Below, piece after piece: positions 44,788 through 46,879 of a stretch of 46,879 nt of DNA. Source of the stretch: Polaromonas sp. (GTDB lineage: Bacteria > Pseudomonadota > Gammaproteobacteria > Burkholderiales > Burkholderiaceae_C); assembly GCA_030650875.1 (NCBI GenBank), contig JAUSDK010000231.1, positions 1 to 46,879 of the forward strand. Reading direction: 5' to 3'. How positions within the stretch are numbered: position 1 is the stretch's first letter; each line of letters begins with the position of its first letter. Under the pieces are notes generated by a model. The model was not told where the DNA came from. It saw only the letters and a list, made by a program, of their open reading frames with translations, and made no database searches. Both the position numbers and the translations under genes were made by a program.

Positions 44788-44804
44788 TGAAGCTGCTGCC
44801 CACC

Positions 44805-44818
44805 TTGATGCCGGTCAA
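44805..44818. promoter_or_regulatory. FNR/ANR-like box (second) upstream of uspA
   Basis: TTGATGCCGGTCAA matches TTGAT-N4-ATCAA with a single mismatch. It lies 62 bases before the uspA ATG. Confidence 0.6.
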
Positions 44819-44880
44819 GGCGCCAGCCGCAGGGCGCACCATAATGAAAATCATCCACTCATTTCAAGGGGCTACGCGTC

Positions 44881-45318
44881 ATGTACAAACATATTCTGGT
44901 TCCCGTCGACGGATCTTCCACCTCGATGCAAGCCGTGCGCCAGGCGGTGGACATCGCCAGCACCTATGGCAGCGCAGTGACCGCCATTTACGTGATCGAC
45001 CCCTATCCCTTTACCGGCGTGGGCACTGAATTGGCCTATGGCCAGGCCGAGTATGTGACTGCAGCCAAGGCCGAGGCCCGGGAGACGCTCGCCGCCGCGC
45101 GGACGCAGGTCGAAGCGGCAGGGCTGAAAGCCAATACCCGGATGGTGGAGGCCCACGCGGCGTGGCGCGGCATCATCGAGACGGCCGATGCGATCAAGGC
45201 CGATCTCGTGGTCATGGGTTCGCATGGCCGCCATGGGCTTGAAAAGCTGATGCTGGGCAGCGTCACGCAGCGGGTGCTCCAGCATGCCACGCAGCCGGTG
45301 CTGGTGGTGCGCGGCTAA
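44881..45318 (+). CDS. Universal stress protein (UspA family)
   Basis: This 145-residue protein begins MYKHILVPVDGSSTSMQAVR and has the ATP-binding VMGSHGRHGLEKLMLGSVTQ followed by HATQPVLVV, the UspA nucleotide-binding pattern. Such proteins are induced by starvation, stress or low oxygen; in Pseudomonas several are under ANR. Its stop codon overlaps the stop of the convergent ACP gene by two bases, so no terminator lies between. Confidence 0.93.
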   Translation: MYKHILVPVDGSSTSMQAVRQAVDIASTYGSAVTAIYVIDPYPFTGVGTELAYGQAEYVTAAKAEARETLAAARTQVEAAGLKANTRMVEAHAAWRGIIETADAIKADLVVMGSHGRHGLEKLMLGSVTQRVLQHATQPVLVVRG

Positions 45319-45572
45319 GCGGTGGCCGGGGGCAGCCTGGCCCGCAAATAATCCAGCAAGTCCTTGAGCGTGACCAGTTGCCCGTAGTCGGACTCGGCAA
45401 TCTCGACCTTCAACTGCTGGCTCAGCCCGATCAGGAAATTGAGCCAGTCCATCGAGTCCAGGTCTACCTGCAGGCGCAGGGGCCGGTTGTCGCTAAGCAG
45501 CGCCGCATCCACCTCGGGCGCAATCGACAGCAGCGTGGCCACGACGGTGCTGCGCAATTGAACATCATTCAT
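45315..45572 (-). CDS. Acyl carrier protein (phosphopantetheine-binding)
   Basis: This 85-residue protein has the 4'-phosphopantetheine attachment Ser40 in VDLDSMDWLNFLIGL, where the usual motif is DSL. It has about 30 residues before the Ser and the expected helix pattern. Being the last gene of the E1-beta/E2 operon it is not the fatty-acid-synthesis ACP, which is next to fabF elsewhere. It may accept the acyl group made by the dehydrogenase; this is inference. It starts 15 bases downstream of the E2 stop. Confidence 0.85.
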   Translation of the reverse strand: MNDVQLRSTVVATLLSIAPEVDAALLSDNRPLRLQVDLDSMDWLNFLIGLSQQLKVEIAESDYGQLVTLKDLLDYLRARLPPATA

Positions 45573-45587
45573 TGGCGGGTCTCCGGT

Positions 45588-46697
45588 TTACAGCGCTTCG
45601 GGCTGCTGCAGCAGCGCGCACAATTCGGCCAGAAAAAGCGCGCCACGGTGGCCGTCAGACACCCGGTGGTCCGCCGCCAGGCTGGCGGTCACAGTGGGCA
45701 TCACGACCAGCGCGCCCTCGGCATCCACCCACGGCCGCGTCGCCATGCTGCCAAAGCCCACCAGCGCCACCTGCGGCGGGTAGATCACACCGAACACGGT
45801 TTCCACGCCTTGCTCGCCCAGATTGGTGACGGTGAGGGTCGGATCGCTCATTTCGGAGCTGCGCAGCGAGCCCGTCCGTGCGCGCTTGACCAGATCGGCC
45901 AGCTCGCGCATCAGCTGCTCCAGCGGTTTGGCCCCGATGTCGTGCAGCGCCGGTGCCACCAGCCCGCCGCCGCGCAGCGAAATGGCCACGCCGGCATGCA
46001 CTGCAGAACTGGGTTGAAACTGTCCGTCACGGTAAAACCCATTGAGCTCGGGCGTGCGTTTGAGCGCCACGGCCACCGCCTTGAGCAGCAGCACGGCTGG
46101 CAGGATTCGCCCGGTGATGGGCAGGCCTTCGTTGCGTTGCTGCAGCCACGCCAGCGCGTTGGCCATCGGGATGGTTTCGCTCAGGTAGTAGTGCGGGATC
46201 TCGCGCTTGGAGCGGCTCATGGCCGCGGCGATGGCCTTGCGCATTTCCTTCTGGCGATCAGGCGCAGCGGGTGGGGCCGCTGCTGCACTCGCCGCCTCGA
46301 TGTCGGCCAGCGTGACTGACCCCTGTGCACCGGTGCCGCTGAGGGTGTCGGGATCGATGCCCAGTTCCCTGGCCCGTTTGCGCGCAGAGGGCGACACCGC
46401 ATGCCGCGTCGCCGCTGTAACTTTTTCCGGCTCCGGAGCGTGTTGCGTTGCAGCCACCTCACCTGGCGCCAGCAGCGTGGCCAGCACCGTGCCGACTGGC
46501 ACTTTCTCGCCGGGCTGCACCAGCAGCTCATGCACCACGCCGTCGTGCCAGATTTCGACATCCACTGCTGCCTTGGATGTGTCCACCACGGCCACCACCT
46601 GGCCGCGTTTGACGCTGTCGCCCGGCTTCACTGCCCATGTGAGCAGCGTGCCTTCATCCATGTCCGCGCCGAGCGAAGGCAACTTGAATTCGATCAT
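45588..46697 (-). CDS. 2-oxoacid dehydrogenase E2 (dihydrolipoamide acyltransferase)
   Basis: This 369-residue protein has one lipoyl domain (K42 in VVDTSKAAVDVE), a subunit-binding domain (SPSARKRARELGIDPDTL then GTGAQGSVTLADIE) and a catalytic domain with ADHRVSDG (H344). The single short lipoyl domain resembles acetoin or alternative pyruvate dehydrogenase E2 rather than the multi-domain main PDH. Its start overlaps the E1-beta stop (ATGA), and the ACP gene follows. No E3 is seen in the window. Confidence 0.92.
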   Translation of the reverse strand: MIEFKLPSLGADMDEGTLLTWAVKPGDSVKRGQVVAVVDTSKAAVDVEIWHDGVVHELLVQPGEKVPVGTVLATLLAPGEVAATQHAPEPEKVTAATRHAVSPSARKRARELGIDPDTLSGTGAQGSVTLADIEAASAAAAPPAAPDRQKEMRKAIAAAMSRSKREIPHYYLSETIPMANALAWLQQRNEGLPITGRILPAVLLLKAVAVALKRTPELNGFYRDGQFQPSSAVHAGVAISLRGGGLVAPALHDIGAKPLEQLMRELADLVKRARTGSLRSSEMSDPTLTVTNLGEQGVETVFGVIYPPQVALVGFGSMATRPWVDAEGALVVMPTVTASLAADHRVSDGHRGALFLAELCALLQQPEAL

Positions 46698-46879
46698 GGT
46701 GTGTTCCCCATCAAGGCCTGCACGGCCGCAACAATCCTGGGCACTTGCGGCAGTGCGGCCTCTTCCATGTGGCGGGCATACGGAATCGGCACCTCCTCGC
46801 TGCACACCCGTGCCAGTGGTGCATCGAGGTCAAAGAAGGCCTGCTCCATGATGCGGGCCATGACCTCGGCGGCCAGGCT
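46694..46879 (-). CDS. 2-oxoacid dehydrogenase E1 component, beta subunit (partial)
   Basis: The last 61 residues of an E1-beta are visible, running off the right edge. Landmarks are AAEVMARIMEQAFFDLDAPL, ARVCSEEVPIPYARHMEEAA and PQVPRIVAAVQALM, matching the C-terminal domain of PdhB/AcoB-type beta subunits. It works with an E1-alpha, presumably encoded just beyond the window, to decarboxylate a 2-oxoacid using thiamine diphosphate. Stop and E2 start overlap as ATGA. Confidence 0.9.
   Translation of the reverse strand, partial: SLAAEVMARIMEQAFFDLDAPLARVCSEEVPIPYARHMEEAALPQVPRIVAAVQALMGNTP

Overview
The window looks like a chromosomal segment of a betaproteobacterium, most likely a Comamonadaceae member (Polaromonas/Rhodoferax-like). 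That placement is inferred from protein flavour and gene order: rpsF-priB-rpsR-rplI-dnaB, surE-pcm-nlpD-rlmD, yhbY/rlmE-ftsH-folP-glmM, and a PHA-granule phasin. There are no rRNA or tRNA genes, no CRISPR array and no intact insertion sequence. Most of the window is core genome. The exceptions are short scars of decayed genes: an integrase tail, a broken DUF1513 gene, and fragments of a FadH-like reductase and a LysR regulator.

Layout. Bases 1-2,350 hold the integrase remnant, a phasin, a DUF1810 protein and a small lipoprotein. Bases 2,339-9,622 hold a CheY-like receiver, a quinone oxidoreductase, the surE-pcm-nlpD stress/cell-wall set, rlmD, a Bax-inhibitor-1 membrane protein and a GlcG/HbpS protein. 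No rpoS follows nlpD. Bases 9,834-18,549 form an iron block on the minus strand: bfd, a 28-residue membrane peptide, tonB-exbB-exbD and hemP behind one Fur-type box, then a TonB-dependent siderophore receptor, a PiuC-type dioxygenase, an alpha-hydroxy-acid oxidase and the DUF1513 wreck behind a second Fur-type box, then bacterioferritin. Next come ahpF and ahpC with an OxyR-like site.

Bases 21,227-28,075 hold divergent ppsR/ppsA, a membrane protein/TPR pair, and a two-subunit sodium/solute symporter (DUF4212 plus a large VC_2705-type subunit carrying an EF-hand-like loop). Bases 28,231-31,356 are the ribosomal protein/primosome operon followed by dnaB, which has DnaA-box-like 9-mers upstream. 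Bases 31,388-37,954 hold an exonuclease-domain protein, a small unknown, pyrD, rpiA, a DUF4124-glutaredoxin protein, oligopeptidase A and a YhbY protein. Bases 37,997-43,249 are rlmE, ftsH, folP and glmM.

The last 3 kb is the least ordinary part: a 47-residue DUF3149 membrane protein, a hemerythrin, a universal stress protein, and an E1-beta/E2 2-oxoacid dehydrogenase operon that ends in a dedicated acyl carrier protein. Three FNR/ANR-like palindromes lie in the intergenic spaces here, so this may be an oxygen-responsive island. It is my best candidate for an under-described system. All function calls rest on motif and family recognition by eye; no database search was run.
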